From an uncultured Clostridia bacterium (GTDB taxonomy: Bacteria > Bacillota > Clostridia > Christensenellales > Borkfalkiaceae), in the NCBI GenBank assembly GCA_947053655.1, contig CAMRTO010000001.1, positions 62,001-126,000 on the forward strand: a stretch of DNA of 64,000 nt, read 5' to 3'. Position numbers and translations under genes: made by a program. Below are positions 37,388-46,442 of this stretch, piece after piece (the first letter of the stretch is position 1; every line of letters begins with the position of its first letter). Below the pieces are notes generated by a model. It searched no databases, was not told the DNA's origin, and worked only from the letters and a program-made list of their open reading frames with translations.

Positions 37388-39096
37388 TTTTTCTTGCCGC
37401 CTTTTTTACGTTGCTTTGCAGACTTTTTCTTACGTTTATTCGCAGATTTCGTAGCCTGCTTGCTTTTACGCTGCTCTGCTTTTACCTCGTCTTTAAATTT
37501 TAATTTATCCTGCCTGACTTGCTCTTTGCGGACAAGCGTATTCTGGTAACGGGCAACTTCCATACTTGCTTTACGGTTCAATTTTTGTTGCCGCACATAT
37601 TCTTTTTGTTTTCCCTTTTCGTACAGTCGCTTTTTCATTTTTTTATACAAAAAGGCTATGCCCCTGAACGGCAGAGAAAAGACCCAAAACAAGCCGTAAA
37701 ATAAATAGTAGATTCCGAATATTATTCCCTTGCCGGCAGTCAACAAGCCTTTACCGATAACCGGCGCGGCGCCCGGCACAAAAATACATATCAGTATTAA
37801 GGCGACAACAACCACAACGCCGACTATTATCACCCACACCCACCAAGGAACGTCCGAAGGGTCTTTCGTGGAAACGTTTATCGGTTTGCCGCTTCCCGTC
37901 TGCTTGTTGTCCACAACGCCTAAATTGTAATACTCTCCGTCTGTTTCAAAGCTAAGCCGTAATATAGTCACGTCCGAAACTCGCTTATATCTGACGTCCG
38001 CGTCGCCTACAAACAACGATGCCCACGAGCTTAACAATAAAGTCCAAATACCATCGACTTTTACTTCTACCTGCGTTTCGTAAAAGTTTAATATCCATTG
38101 CGTGCCGGATATGTCTTTCAATCCGTCGGAAGTGATAACGTAATCCTTGTTTATTTCGTCTTTCAAAAAGTCCGCTGTGCTGCGTATTCTGTTCCAAGTG
38201 TATTTATTGTCTTTGCCGGCTGTCACCTTGTCCGTATAGTGGATAGTAAGCGGGTCTGGTTGGTGTTTGTACTGCTCTCCGAATTTGTAATTATGGTAAT
38301 CCTTATAATCATGATTTAAATGTATCGGGTTCAGACATAATTCGCATGTGACGTCCTGTTCCTTAAATCCAACGTCGGCAGAGATAAGCTTGTCTATATT
38401 ATGGTCGGTGGAAAAGGCTATAAAGTGCGCGCGTGTTGTACCGTTCGTTATGCCCCAACCAACCTTTGTTCCCTCGTCGTATTGCGTAAACCCGACGTAT
38501 TTGTTCGTAATTTCTATCGTTTCGATTTCGTCCATGACGTAACTGACTTTTCCGTCCAGAGTGGTAGCCGTCCAAACCTGACCGACTTTATATACAACTT
38601 CGTTGACAATGTTGCCGCCGCCGACGCCCTCGTCGATAAGTTTGTCGAAAGCTCGGTGTATCGCCGTTATGTCGTAATAGCGGACTACGCCTTTTTTCAG
38701 CTCTAAGCCCTCGACCTTGTATTTATAGAACACACCCGAACTATTTAAAAATGTAAGCTTATAATCCTTGGGCAAAATGTTTACGCCCGTCGTTTGCGAA
38801 AGTCTTATCGTCGTTGCACGCAAGTCCTTTCCGCGGGCGCAAGGTTGATATATGTAAATAAACAGCTCGCCGTCCGTGCTTTCGGCAATTTGGATAACTT
38901 TTAAAGAATAATCTTTGTCGTCCACCGGATAAGCTTCGAAGTCAAAGGAGCTGTCCCGCTGCAAATCTTCAAGCGCGCTTGTGTATAGCGTTTCAGCGGC
39001 ATAAACTTTTATGCCGCTTGTCATTAGTGTTAGTACTGTTATTAAGACCAGTAACGCCGCAACCGCCGCTACGCTTACGTATTTAATCTGCCGCAT
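37384..39096 (-). CDS. large exported membrane-anchored protein of the element
   Basis: N-terminal signal/TM, ~400 aa ectodomain, C-terminal TM cluster, Lys/Arg-rich tail. Confidence 0.7.
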   Translation of the reverse strand: MRQIKYVSVAAVAALLVLITVLTLMTSGIKVYAAETLYTSALEDLQRDSSFDFEAYPVDDKDYSLKVIQIAESTDGELFIYIYQPCARGKDLRATTIRLSQTTGVNILPKDYKLTFLNSSGVFYKYKVEGLELKKGVVRYYDITAIHRAFDKLIDEGVGGGNIVNEVVYKVGQVWTATTLDGKVSYVMDEIETIEITNKYVGFTQYDEGTKVGWGITNGTTRAHFIAFSTDHNIDKLISADVGFKEQDVTCELCLNPIHLNHDYKDYHNYKFGEQYKHQPDPLTIHYTDKVTAGKDNKYTWNRIRSTADFLKDEINKDYVITSDGLKDISGTQWILNFYETQVEVKVDGIWTLLLSSWASLFVGDADVRYKRVSDVTILRLSFETDGEYYNLGVVDNKQTGSGKPINVSTKDPSDVPWWVWVIIVGVVVVVALILICIFVPGAAPVIGKGLLTAGKGIIFGIYYLFYGLFWVFSLPFRGIAFLYKKMKKRLYEKGKQKEYVRQQKLNRKASMEVARYQNTLVRKEQVRQDKLKFKDEVKAEQRKSKQATKSANKRKKKSAKQRKKGGKKK

Positions 39097-39097
39097 A

Positions 39098-40213
39098 TCA
39101 TACCTGTCCGCCGGTTGATATATCCGTTTTGTTTAAAGTCACTGACGGAGTAATTCCCGAACCGTTTTCATTGCCTGTTATATAGCCGGCTGTGCTTTCT
39201 TTTTCCATGTTCTTTTTTATAGTGTAGCCGTATTTTTCATAGTTAACGCTTATATTCGTATTCAGATTACCGCCCCAGTAATCGGACTTGCGGTCTGCTT
39301 CGTAACCGTGAAACCATGCGTACTTTATTGCGTCCTTGTGCGCTGTGTCGTATTCCTCGTAGCCGACAATAAAGTCAGAGTATACCAAATAGCAACGCAC
39401 GTAAAATATTCCGTCCAAACAGTACGTTTCAACCGCTTCCGGCGCTGTGTAGGATTTGAACTCTACGGCAAATTTAAGAAACTTTTGTATTTCCTCTTTT
39501 AACGTATAGCTTAATTCAACCGAAAAATAGTTTAGTTTGAAATCGCCTGTGACCGTTCCCGCTCCGTAGTCTACTTTGGTGCCAAAATTAAAAGGGTTGC
39601 CGTTAAAATCGTAATTGTCTATGCACTCAGTCACGTCAAGTTGCGCTTTCTTTACACAGTTTACTGTGCACGTTGCGTAATTTGCGTCGGCTTGTCCGTT
39701 GATACTTACCTTTATTATTATTTGTTCGGCAAAATTGTTATGGTATATTATCCGCGCGCTTTGCTTATTGTCGCCAAACGGTACAACCCCAATGTAGCCG
39801 CTTACCATTTTATCCTTTGCCCATTCAGAAGAAGGGTTTGCAAACGATACGGACCACTCGTATATAGGATTAATATACGTGTTGTCTATGTTCGCCGTAA
39901 GCTCAATTGTAGAAGAAAAATATTCAGCATTATTTTCGCTTTGCTCCTCGCTCCGAGAACCGAGATACGTATACGCTACGGGCATGGCGTAGCTTCCGCC
40001 CGCTTCTAATGCTTCGCCATCCGAAGTATATGCTAAAACGCTGGACTGCTCTTCCGAGTTGTCCGTATTATCCGGATTTTCGTTCTTTATGTGCCATTTT
40101 GACATGTCCGGCTCTTGAAACCATTTTCCGTCCCTGCGCGATACAAAACCGAAACCGCAGACTATGCCTGCGGTTATTATTAATCCCATTATTACAGCTA
40201 TAAACTTTTTCAT
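39098..40213 (-). CDS. exported/N-anchored protein of the element
   Basis: N-terminal KKFIAVIMGLIITAGIVCGFGFV; 4-nt overlap with the upstream gene. Confidence 0.65.
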   Translation of the reverse strand: MKKFIAVIMGLIITAGIVCGFGFVSRRDGKWFQEPDMSKWHIKNENPDNTDNSEEQSSVLAYTSDGEALEAGGSYAMPVAYTYLGSRSEEQSENNAEYFSSTIELTANIDNTYINPIYEWSVSFANPSSEWAKDKMVSGYIGVVPFGDNKQSARIIYHNNFAEQIIIKVSINGQADANYATCTVNCVKKAQLDVTECIDNYDFNGNPFNFGTKVDYGAGTVTGDFKLNYFSVELSYTLKEEIQKFLKFAVEFKSYTAPEAVETYCLDGIFYVRCYLVYSDFIVGYEEYDTAHKDAIKYAWFHGYEADRKSDYWGGNLNTNISVNYEKYGYTIKKNMEKESTAGYITGNENGSGITPSVTLNKTDISTGGQV

Positions 40214-41232
40214 ACTATTACCACCCCGCCGCCGATATTTATGTCTTCCGGATAGACCGTAAACTCGTTTAAATTGTTAAGCCCGAAATCGTTCTGATTT
40301 TCAAAGCTGCCTATCGTTTCGCCGTTGTATTCGTATACGCCTTGAAACTTAAATAAAAATAAGAAATTGTCGTTATACTCGGCTTCATTCGCTTTTAAAT
40401 GCCTGCCTATCACTGTCATTGCGCTGTCCAAGTCGCTTTCGCGGAATTCGTCGTTCGACTCTCTCATGGCTTGGTAAATTATGCTCCGCGCCGTCATTCT
40501 GTCATCCGGCATTACATTGAATATTTTGTAGTTGTTCTGTATCGAATACCCTGCCGACTGCAACGCCGTTATTATGCCTTCGGCGAAGTTTATCGTTACG
40601 TCGCCCTTTATCGTTGGCTCTACCGTGCCGACGTCGTATTCGATTTCGTTAAACGAAAAGTTTTCAGTCGTGCTACCTATATATTTTGCTTCACCGCCCC
40701 AGAAATCCAGCGGTACCTTTAAATAATCCACGTCACACTCGGCGGATAATTCGGAATTGGCTAACGACGTGCACGACAGCCAAATTCGTCTGTGGAAGGG
40801 TTTCAGGCAGGTCAACGTCACGCCCGGCGCGTTATTTGCGTCCGGCGTCATTAGTATATAGTCCTCAACCGCGCTAAGCCCCTGCGCATACATATACCAC
40901 TCGACTTTCGTTTCCGTCGCGTCCGCGGGCGTGAAGCTTGCTTCTATGCGCACCGTTTTAGGCTCGCCACTTTCCACCGACGAGGTTAAACTGATTCCGT
41001 TTTCTTCCGATATGCTTATTGTAAGCGGTGATTTGCTTGCCGCGGGCTTATCCGGCTTCTTGCCCCACTTCAACGGGTTCCAGACCATACCCAGCGCGAG
41101 CGAAGTTATCACATACGCGACCGCCAGTAAAAACAAGCCGACCGCTATCACCTTGACAAGCTTGCCGCCTTTGCTCTTGCCGGCATAACCGCCGCCGCGG
41201 TTGTTGCCTTTGTTCTGTTTTTTGTTTGACAT
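40210..41232 (-). CDS. N-terminally anchored Ig-like-domain protein of the element
   Basis: Basic N-terminus, single TM (VKVIAVGLFLLAVAYVITSLALG), Ig-like stretch VRIEASFTPADATETKVEWYMYAQ. Confidence 0.65.
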   Translation of the reverse strand: MSNKKQNKGNNRGGGYAGKSKGGKLVKVIAVGLFLLAVAYVITSLALGMVWNPLKWGKKPDKPAASKSPLTISISEENGISLTSSVESGEPKTVRIEASFTPADATETKVEWYMYAQGLSAVEDYILMTPDANNAPGVTLTCLKPFHRRIWLSCTSLANSELSAECDVDYLKVPLDFWGGEAKYIGSTTENFSFNEIEYDVGTVEPTIKGDVTINFAEGIITALQSAGYSIQNNYKIFNVMPDDRMTARSIIYQAMRESNDEFRESDLDSAMTVIGRHLKANEAEYNDNFLFLFKFQGVYEYNGETIGSFENQNDFGLNNLNEFTVYPEDINIGGGVVIV

Positions 41233-41310
41233 ATTGTTTGCTCCTCTCCCACCGTTGGCGGATTTATTCTATATATAGTCCTCTCAGAGGGTGATTTTTC
41301 ATTGATTCCG

Positions 41311-41339
41311 TTGACAGGTTTTCCGATATTTGGTAAAAT
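41311..41339 (+). promoter_or_regulatory. sigma70-like promoter upstream of 41429
   Basis: TTGACA-17-TAAAAT. Confidence 0.5.
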
Positions 41340-41428
41340 AAATTCGCTAAAACTACAAAATAAAGAAATCCCCACACGGAATGCGCTTTCGCGCTAAACA
41401 CACATAAATTTACAAACGAGAAAAATAT

Positions 41429-41960
41429 ATGCGTATTTTTAATAAAAAACAATTAACTAATGACGAGAAAATAACCAATGCTCGAAAGAAAAAAAAGGAA
41501 GGCGTTAAAAAAGCGTGATAAGCTTGACGCTAAATATAAGATTGATCCTTTTATAAAATTTGACCAAAATTACAAAGCCAAGAGGCAAAAATTAAATCAA
41601 CAAATCGCAGAAGCTATTTCAGATGAAAATTGTGCGAAGGAAATAGCCAAAGAAGAAGCGAAACACCCTAAACCTGTTCCACATTATGTTGATACAAGCA
41701 AGCGCTTTGTTTTTGCTCCTCAAACAGAAGTCAATGTTGCCAGTAAAAATGAAGCAAAAGCAGAAGGGCATTTAGTCTTTAAAAAAGAAACCGGATCTAA
41801 TACTAATAACGAGAAAAAAATCAAATGTTAAAATAATTTTTTTCTGCATCGCTGCTGTTTTAATAGTTGCCGGAGTAGCTGCCCTATCTTCTTACATTAC
41901 AAGCTGTATCTATAAAAACAGAGGAAACTCGTCCTGTACCTACTTATTACAAACAATTTA
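41429..41960 (+). pseudogene. frameshift-interrupted or slippage-dependent tail-anchored basic protein
   Basis: Three successive reading frames joined at A-runs: MRIFNKKQLTNDEKITNARKKKK / KRKALKKRDKLDAKY...NNEKK / SNVKIIFFCIAAVLIVAGVAALSSYITSCIYKNRGN. Confidence 0.45.
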
Positions 41961-41994
41961 AACGACTTTTACCCCGTCGAAATTCGGCGGGGTT

Positions 41995-42219
41995 TTATTC
42001 TGTTGCTTCTTTGATTTTAGCGAGAACTTCGGAATAGCTTTCCTTAACAGACACACCCGAAGCGTCCCAAGGTTTACCCTTTCGCTTTTGAGTAGAACCG
42101 AACAGTATAATGCACGTCTCCCCGTTGTCCATTTCCATGAACTTAATACTTGCAACCGATACTAAAACCTTGCGTGTTTCGTTATTCTGAGTACGTGTAA
42201 CTTCAATAAATCCTTTCAT
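41995..42219 (-). CDS. hypothetical small protein
   Basis: 74 aa MKGFIEVTRTQNNETRKVLVSVASIKFMEMDNGETCIILFG..; AGGAAGG upstream. Confidence 0.65.
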   Translation of the reverse strand: MKGFIEVTRTQNNETRKVLVSVASIKFMEMDNGETCIILFGSTQKRKGKPWDASGVSVKESYSEVLAKIKEATE

Positions 42220-42365
42220 TTTTTCCTTCCTTCTCCCTGCCTATGCAGAGCTTTTTTGTCTTTTTTCGCGTTTGAGTTTCAGATGACCCCGCTAAACCGC
42301 CGTAATTGCGTCTATTTCGCCCGATAATGTCGGCGCGGGTATTAATTAGACCAGGTGCAAAGCGT

Positions 42366-42433
42366 TATACCTGATCAGGTATACCAGCAGTATAACATAC
42401 CTATTTAGGTATTGTCAACACCTAAATAGGTAT
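42366..42433. promoter_or_regulatory. triple operator array upstream of the tandem-HTH regulator
   Basis: TATACCTGATCAGGTATA (42366-42383), ATACCTATTTAGGTAT (42397-42412), ACACCTAAATAGGTAT (42418-42433). Confidence 0.7.
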
Positions 42434-42451
42434 ATGTGATATCATTTTTTT

Positions 42452-43108
42452 ATGTTTAAAAATAAATTACTGGACTTAATGGCAGAAAAATCAATATCAA
42501 GTCAACGTCAATTAAGTTTATTAACCGATATCCCTACAACAACTATTAGCGGTTGGATTAACGCGGGAAGACTTCCGGATTATTCAGCAATTAAGAAGCT
42601 TTCAAAATTTTTTAATATTTCTACCGACGAATTACTTGAACAAGAAGATTTTGAATTATCTACCAGAAATGAATTATTTGATTTTGAAACTGAAAAACGT
42701 GAACCAAACGCAAACTCCTTAATAGATTTTTCTGATAGATTAACGGGGTTAATAGAAGAAAAAAATATCACCCAAAATGAACTTGCACAAGAAATTGGCT
42801 ATACCCAAAGGGCAGTATCTAAATGGGTAAACGGTCAAGCCGAACCCACAGAAAGCGCAATTGTAAAATGTGCTAAATATTTTGAAGTGTCGACAGATTA
42901 CCTACTTGGACTTACTTCGGACGACGGTGCGGAGCTGTACTCGCCCCCCACCACCGCCCCTATAGGCGACACCCTCACCCGCGAAGAGCGCGAGCTTGTG
43001 GAAAGATACCGAGCATTGGACGATAAGCTGAAAAAGATTGTTATGGACGGCATTAAAGTTTACGGTGGCGCAAACGAATTAGTTTCCAAATCAGGAAAAA
43101 AGGTTTAA
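42452..43108 (+). CDS. regulator with two tandem XRE HTH domains
   Basis: Two HTH units: ISSQRQLSLLTDIPTTTISGWINAGRLPDYSAIKKLSKFFNISTDELL and ITQNELAQEIGYTQRAVSKWVNGQAEPTESAIVKCAKYFEVSTDYLLG. Confidence 0.9.
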   Translation: MFKNKLLDLMAEKSISSQRQLSLLTDIPTTTISGWINAGRLPDYSAIKKLSKFFNISTDELLEQEDFELSTRNELFDFETEKREPNANSLIDFSDRLTGLIEEKNITQNELAQEIGYTQRAVSKWVNGQAEPTESAIVKCAKYFEVSTDYLLGLTSDDGAELYSPPTTAPIGDTLTREERELVERYRALDDKLKKIVMDGIKVYGGANELVSKSGKKV

Positions 43109-43144
43109 AATTCCCCCTACAACACTTTTTTGTAGGGGGTAATT

Positions 43145-44368
43145 ATGATATTAACAAATGAAGATTTTAACGGATTACTGCAAATACAAACAATATTGCA
43201 AGCTATTGTCAGGAATGCCGTTATGTCAGAATGCGAGGAGGAACACGAACGAAATTTTGATATAACAATAAAAGAAACAAGTGCATTTGATTTAATTCTA
43301 TCAAAAAGGAGAAAACAAATGCCTCAGAAATACAGGTTAATTTTTACAGAACAATGGTTTAAAGATCATACACGATTAAAGCCGAACGGAGTTTACGAAA
43401 TTAGGTGCAGTATCGATAAGATACCCATATCCGGTTCCAGCAAAGACCTTGACACAGCTATAAAAAAATTTATTAAAGCGCTTTCAAATTCAGACGAAAA
43501 TGCGAAACGAAACCGGAAAGAGGAAAAGCCGAAACACGTACTCTTCCTTGTATTTGCCGAAAAATGGTTTGAAATAGTTAAGAAGCCAACGGTAAAGCCT
43601 ATCACTTATCAAAGCTTTTTATCCGTGCATAAGGCGCACATTGCTCCTTACTTCAGGGGAAAGTATATCGACGAGCTTACCGCAATGCAAATTCAACCGC
43701 TCTTTTCTAAGTTATACAAGATAGGTCACACGAAAGCGGCAATAAATGTCCATTTACTTTTAAATCAGATATTTAAAGCAGCAATCGCCGAACGATTGAT
43801 AAGTTTCAACCCTATGGACGGTGTTACTATTTTGAAACACCATGCTAAAAACGGAAAGGCACTTACTTATGCTGAAGAAAGAGAATTTTTACTAAAACTT
43901 GAAAAAAGTAAATTTAAGCTGACTTATGTTCTTATGCTTTTTTGCGGTATGCGCAGAGCCGAGCTTTCTTCCGCCCGTATTGAAAATTATTTCATTTTCG
44001 TTAAAAACGGTAAACAGAGATTGACTGAAATACAAACCGAAAGAAAGATTCCCATTACTCCTATGCTTGCCCGATATATCGAAGGCGTTTCAAAAAAAGA
44101 ATTCAGAGAAGCTATCGGCTATAGCTGCGACATGTTGAGTCGAGCGTTTAAATCCCTGTGCCCCTCCCACCACCTGCACGAATTGCGACATACGTTTGTC
44201 ACAAGGTGTCAAGAGTGCGGCGTGCCGCGCGAGGTTGTTTCAGTTTGGTGTGGACACGCTGCCGATGACACAATGACTTCAAATGTATATACTCATTTTT
44301 CAGATGAATTTATGCAAGCCGAGGGTAAAAAAGTAGACTATTCTGAACGTTTATATAATAGTAAATAG
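43145..44368 (+). CDS. tyrosine recombinase/integrase
   Basis: LMLFCGMRRAELSSARIEN, HHLHELRHTFVTRCQECGV, VSVWCGHAADDTMTSNVYTHFS. Confidence 0.93.
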   Translation: MILTNEDFNGLLQIQTILQAIVRNAVMSECEEEHERNFDITIKETSAFDLILSKRRKQMPQKYRLIFTEQWFKDHTRLKPNGVYEIRCSIDKIPISGSSKDLDTAIKKFIKALSNSDENAKRNRKEEKPKHVLFLVFAEKWFEIVKKPTVKPITYQSFLSVHKAHIAPYFRGKYIDELTAMQIQPLFSKLYKIGHTKAAINVHLLLNQIFKAAIAERLISFNPMDGVTILKHHAKNGKALTYAEEREFLLKLEKSKFKLTYVLMLFCGMRRAELSSARIENYFIFVKNGKQRLTEIQTERKIPITPMLARYIEGVSKKEFREAIGYSCDMLSRAFKSLCPSHHLHELRHTFVTRCQECGVPREVVSVWCGHAADDTMTSNVYTHFSDEFMQAEGKKVDYSERLYNSK

Positions 44369-44374
44369 CGTAAG

Positions 44375-44391
44375 TCCCAATTCAATCCCAA
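44375..44391 (+). promoter_or_regulatory. candidate integrase arm-type site (right end)
   Basis: TCCCAATTCAATCCCAA; mirrors the left-end site. Confidence 0.55.
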
Positions 44392-44464
44392 CCTAATTTT
44401 GCTATTTTTATCGCAAAAACTAAGAAAAACACTTTAATATAGTGCTTTTTCAGTACGATTAAAG

Positions 44465-44569
44465 TTCAGGTTCCTGTGGGTGACCGTGGGGGTTCAAATC
44501 CCTTCATCCGCACCAAAACATTAAAAAAGCGGTAAATTAGCACTTTTAAGCTGATTTTACCGCTTTTTT
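44465..44569 (+). repeat. attR direct repeat (partial tRNA-Leu plus terminator)
   Basis: Same as 25234-25338 except A to C at 44543. Confidence 0.95.
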
Positions 44570-44619
44570 AGTTTTAATTTTCAAATAAAATAAATTATTA
44601 TATGCACAAAAAATTTAGG

Positions 44620-44645
44620 CTTACGATCGTATCGTAAGCCTTTAA
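44620..44645. terminator. stem-loop terminator
   Basis: AGGCTTACGATcgtATCGTAAGCCT. Confidence 0.65.
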
Positions 44646-44708
44646 AAGTGTATATATGTATTATCCGATAGCGCGTTTTTAGCTGCACGCTTTTTCAAAT
44701 AGTTTTAC

Positions 44709-44930
44709 TTATCCGTTATAGCGGTCAAGATTTGCACGTATCGCTTCTATCAGTCTTTTTTCCGCTGCAACTTTAGAATCTTTGGCAACCTTTGTATTTA
44801 CAGACGTACCATACAATTTTGACAGATCTTCTACAAGATTTTTTAAATGCACGGTATCGAGAATATTGCTTGAACCGCAAAGTTCTTCCGCTGATGTGGG
44901 TGTTGAAGTATTGGGCGTATTCTTATCCAT
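44709..44930 (-). CDS. hypothetical small protein
   Basis: 73 aa; AAGGAGAA upstream. Confidence 0.5.
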   Translation of the reverse strand: MDKNTPNTSTPTSAEELCGSSNILDTVHLKNLVEDLSKLYGTSVNTKVAKDSKVAAEKRLIEAIRANLDRYNG

Positions 44931-45093
44931 AAAATAAATTCTCCTTTCTGATTTTAAACAGTTATATTGTATAAAGTTGCCGCAAAGCGCTTAATGTTAT
45001 GAAGCGATTTGTTTACTTTACAATCTAAGATATGCAAACTAAAATTTTTTTACCACTGATAAATAATTTCCGGTGGCAACATACTCTATTTTA

Positions 45094-45249
45094 TCAGACC
45101 TTTTTTCGGGATTTTTTATTTTTATATTCGTCGCATTCTTCGTCAAAACCGAAATCGCACATAATAGCGCCTTCCGTTGGCTTTCCCGTCAAACGGCAGA
45201 CCTCGCAATCTTTTTCCCAATTCCATTCACTGTACGGACAACCCTTCAT
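45094..45249 (-). CDS. small Cys-rich protein
   Basis: MKGCPYSEWNWEKDCEVCRLTGKPTEGAIMCDFGFDEECDEYKNKKSRKKV with GGAGG RBS. Confidence 0.65.
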   Translation of the reverse strand: MKGCPYSEWNWEKDCEVCRLTGKPTEGAIMCDFGFDEECDEYKNKKSRKKV

Positions 45250-45338
45250 TAATTCAGCCTCCTTAAACGATATGTACAATCGACGCCCGCTTGCCGTTTA
45301 TCGGCAAGCGGGCGCTTTTGTCGAAAGTAATTCCTTAA

Positions 45339-45491
45339 TTAGGACTCTGATTCATAATGGCAATCCGAGTACTGTGTAGGGGGCATAGTTTCTCCCTCAC
45401 CTACCCAAATGGAATTTATTACGTTGCCTTTAACGTCGATAACCTTATAGGAACCGGACTTAGGGCAAGTATCTCCGCAATTCAATCTCAT
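45339..45491 (-). CDS. 50-aa small protein, YjzC-like (absent from the supplied ORF track)
   Basis: MRLNCGDTCPKSGSYKVIDVKGNVINSIWVGEGETMPPTQYSDCHYESES; GGAGGTAATAAT upstream. Confidence 0.65.
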   Translation of the reverse strand: MRLNCGDTCPKSGSYKVIDVKGNVINSIWVGEGETMPPTQYSDCHYESES

Positions 45492-45533
45492 ATTATTACC
45501 TCCGTAATAATATTATGGGCAGAGAATTCTTTT

Positions 45534-45983
45534 TTATTTACAGTATTTTTTTTCTATATCGGAAATTTTATCCACCCTGCGTTGATGCCTTCCGCCTTCA
45601 AAATCTGTGGTTAAAAACGTTTCAACTATTTTAAGCGCGTATCCCGTACCGACCACCTTTTCTCCCAAAGCAAGAACATTTGCATCGTTATGGCGGCGTG
45701 TGAATTCCGCGCAATACGTATCGTGGCAATGCGCGCACCTTACACCGCGAACCTTGTTGGCAACTATAGAAACGCCGATACCTGTGGAACAGACTATTAT
45801 GCCCTTTTCGCACTCGCCGTGCGCAACAGCCTCTGCGGCGGGAAGCGCAAAATCGGGATAATCGCAACTGTCGAAGCTGTCCGTACCGTAATCCACATAA
45901 ACATGACCGTTTTGTTTGAGATATTCAATAATTTCTCTTTTCAAATTCAGACCGCCGTGGTCGCATGCCAAAGCTATTTTCAT
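45534..45983 (-). CDS. rpiB: ribose-5-phosphate isomerase B
   Basis: MKIALACDHGGLNLKREIIEYL, GIIVCSTGIGVSIVANKVRGVRCA. Confidence 0.95.
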   Translation of the reverse strand: MKIALACDHGGLNLKREIIEYLKQNGHVYVDYGTDSFDSCDYPDFALPAAEAVAHGECEKGIIVCSTGIGVSIVANKVRGVRCAHCHDTYCAEFTRRHNDANVLALGEKVVGTGYALKIVETFLTTDFEGGRHQRRVDKISDIEKKYCK

Positions 45984-45995
45984 AAAAATCTCCTT

Positions 45996-46442
45996 TTATC
46001 CTTTATACTGTGTTATAAATTTTTTTATTATTATATCGCAAACTTCGGAAAGAGCGTCGCGCGTATTTCTGTAAATTTCGGTGCCGCAACCGTAAGGGTC
46101 GGGAACGTCGGAACCGCAAATATCGCGCACGCTTACAACGTTACCATTATTTTCAACCGAAAGCTTTTGCGCATCGGTCATACACACAACCAATGTAGCG
46201 GCGGCAACCATTTTAGGCGTAACGCGGCGCGATTTGAATTTTTCGTTTTCAATACCCAGCTCTTTAAGCACGAGTCTGCTGTTTTCGCTGATACAATCGC
46301 CGTTCTTCGCGCTGATTCCGCACGAAGCCACGTCCCACCATTTTATTTTATTCTTTTTGATTTTACTTCTCAGCAGGGCTTCCGCCATAGGACTACGGCA
46401 GGTATTACCCGTACATATAAACAGTATTTTTTTTCTTTTCAT
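45996..46442 (-). CDS. low molecular weight protein (tyrosine/arginine) phosphatase
   Basis: ILFICTGNTCRSPMAEALL; DVPDPYG. Confidence 0.93.
   Translation of the reverse strand: MKRKKILFICTGNTCRSPMAEALLRSKIKKNKIKWWDVASCGISAKNGDCISENSRLVLKELGIENEKFKSRRVTPKMVAAATLVVCMTDAQKLSVENNGNVVSVRDICGSDVPDPYGCGTEIYRNTRDALSEVCDIIIKKFITQYKG

Larger units (their letters stand above)
25234..44464. mobile_element. integrated ~19.2 kb tRNA-Leu element with integrase, own DnaB, initiator and Zot-like ATPase
   Basis: Bounded by a 105-bp direct repeat; integrase next to the right end; block of non-host genes. Confidence 0.9.

Noticed and set aside
44465-44516. Second tRNA-Leu gene
   Set aside because: Only the 3' part from the anticodon loop onward is present; it is the attR copy.
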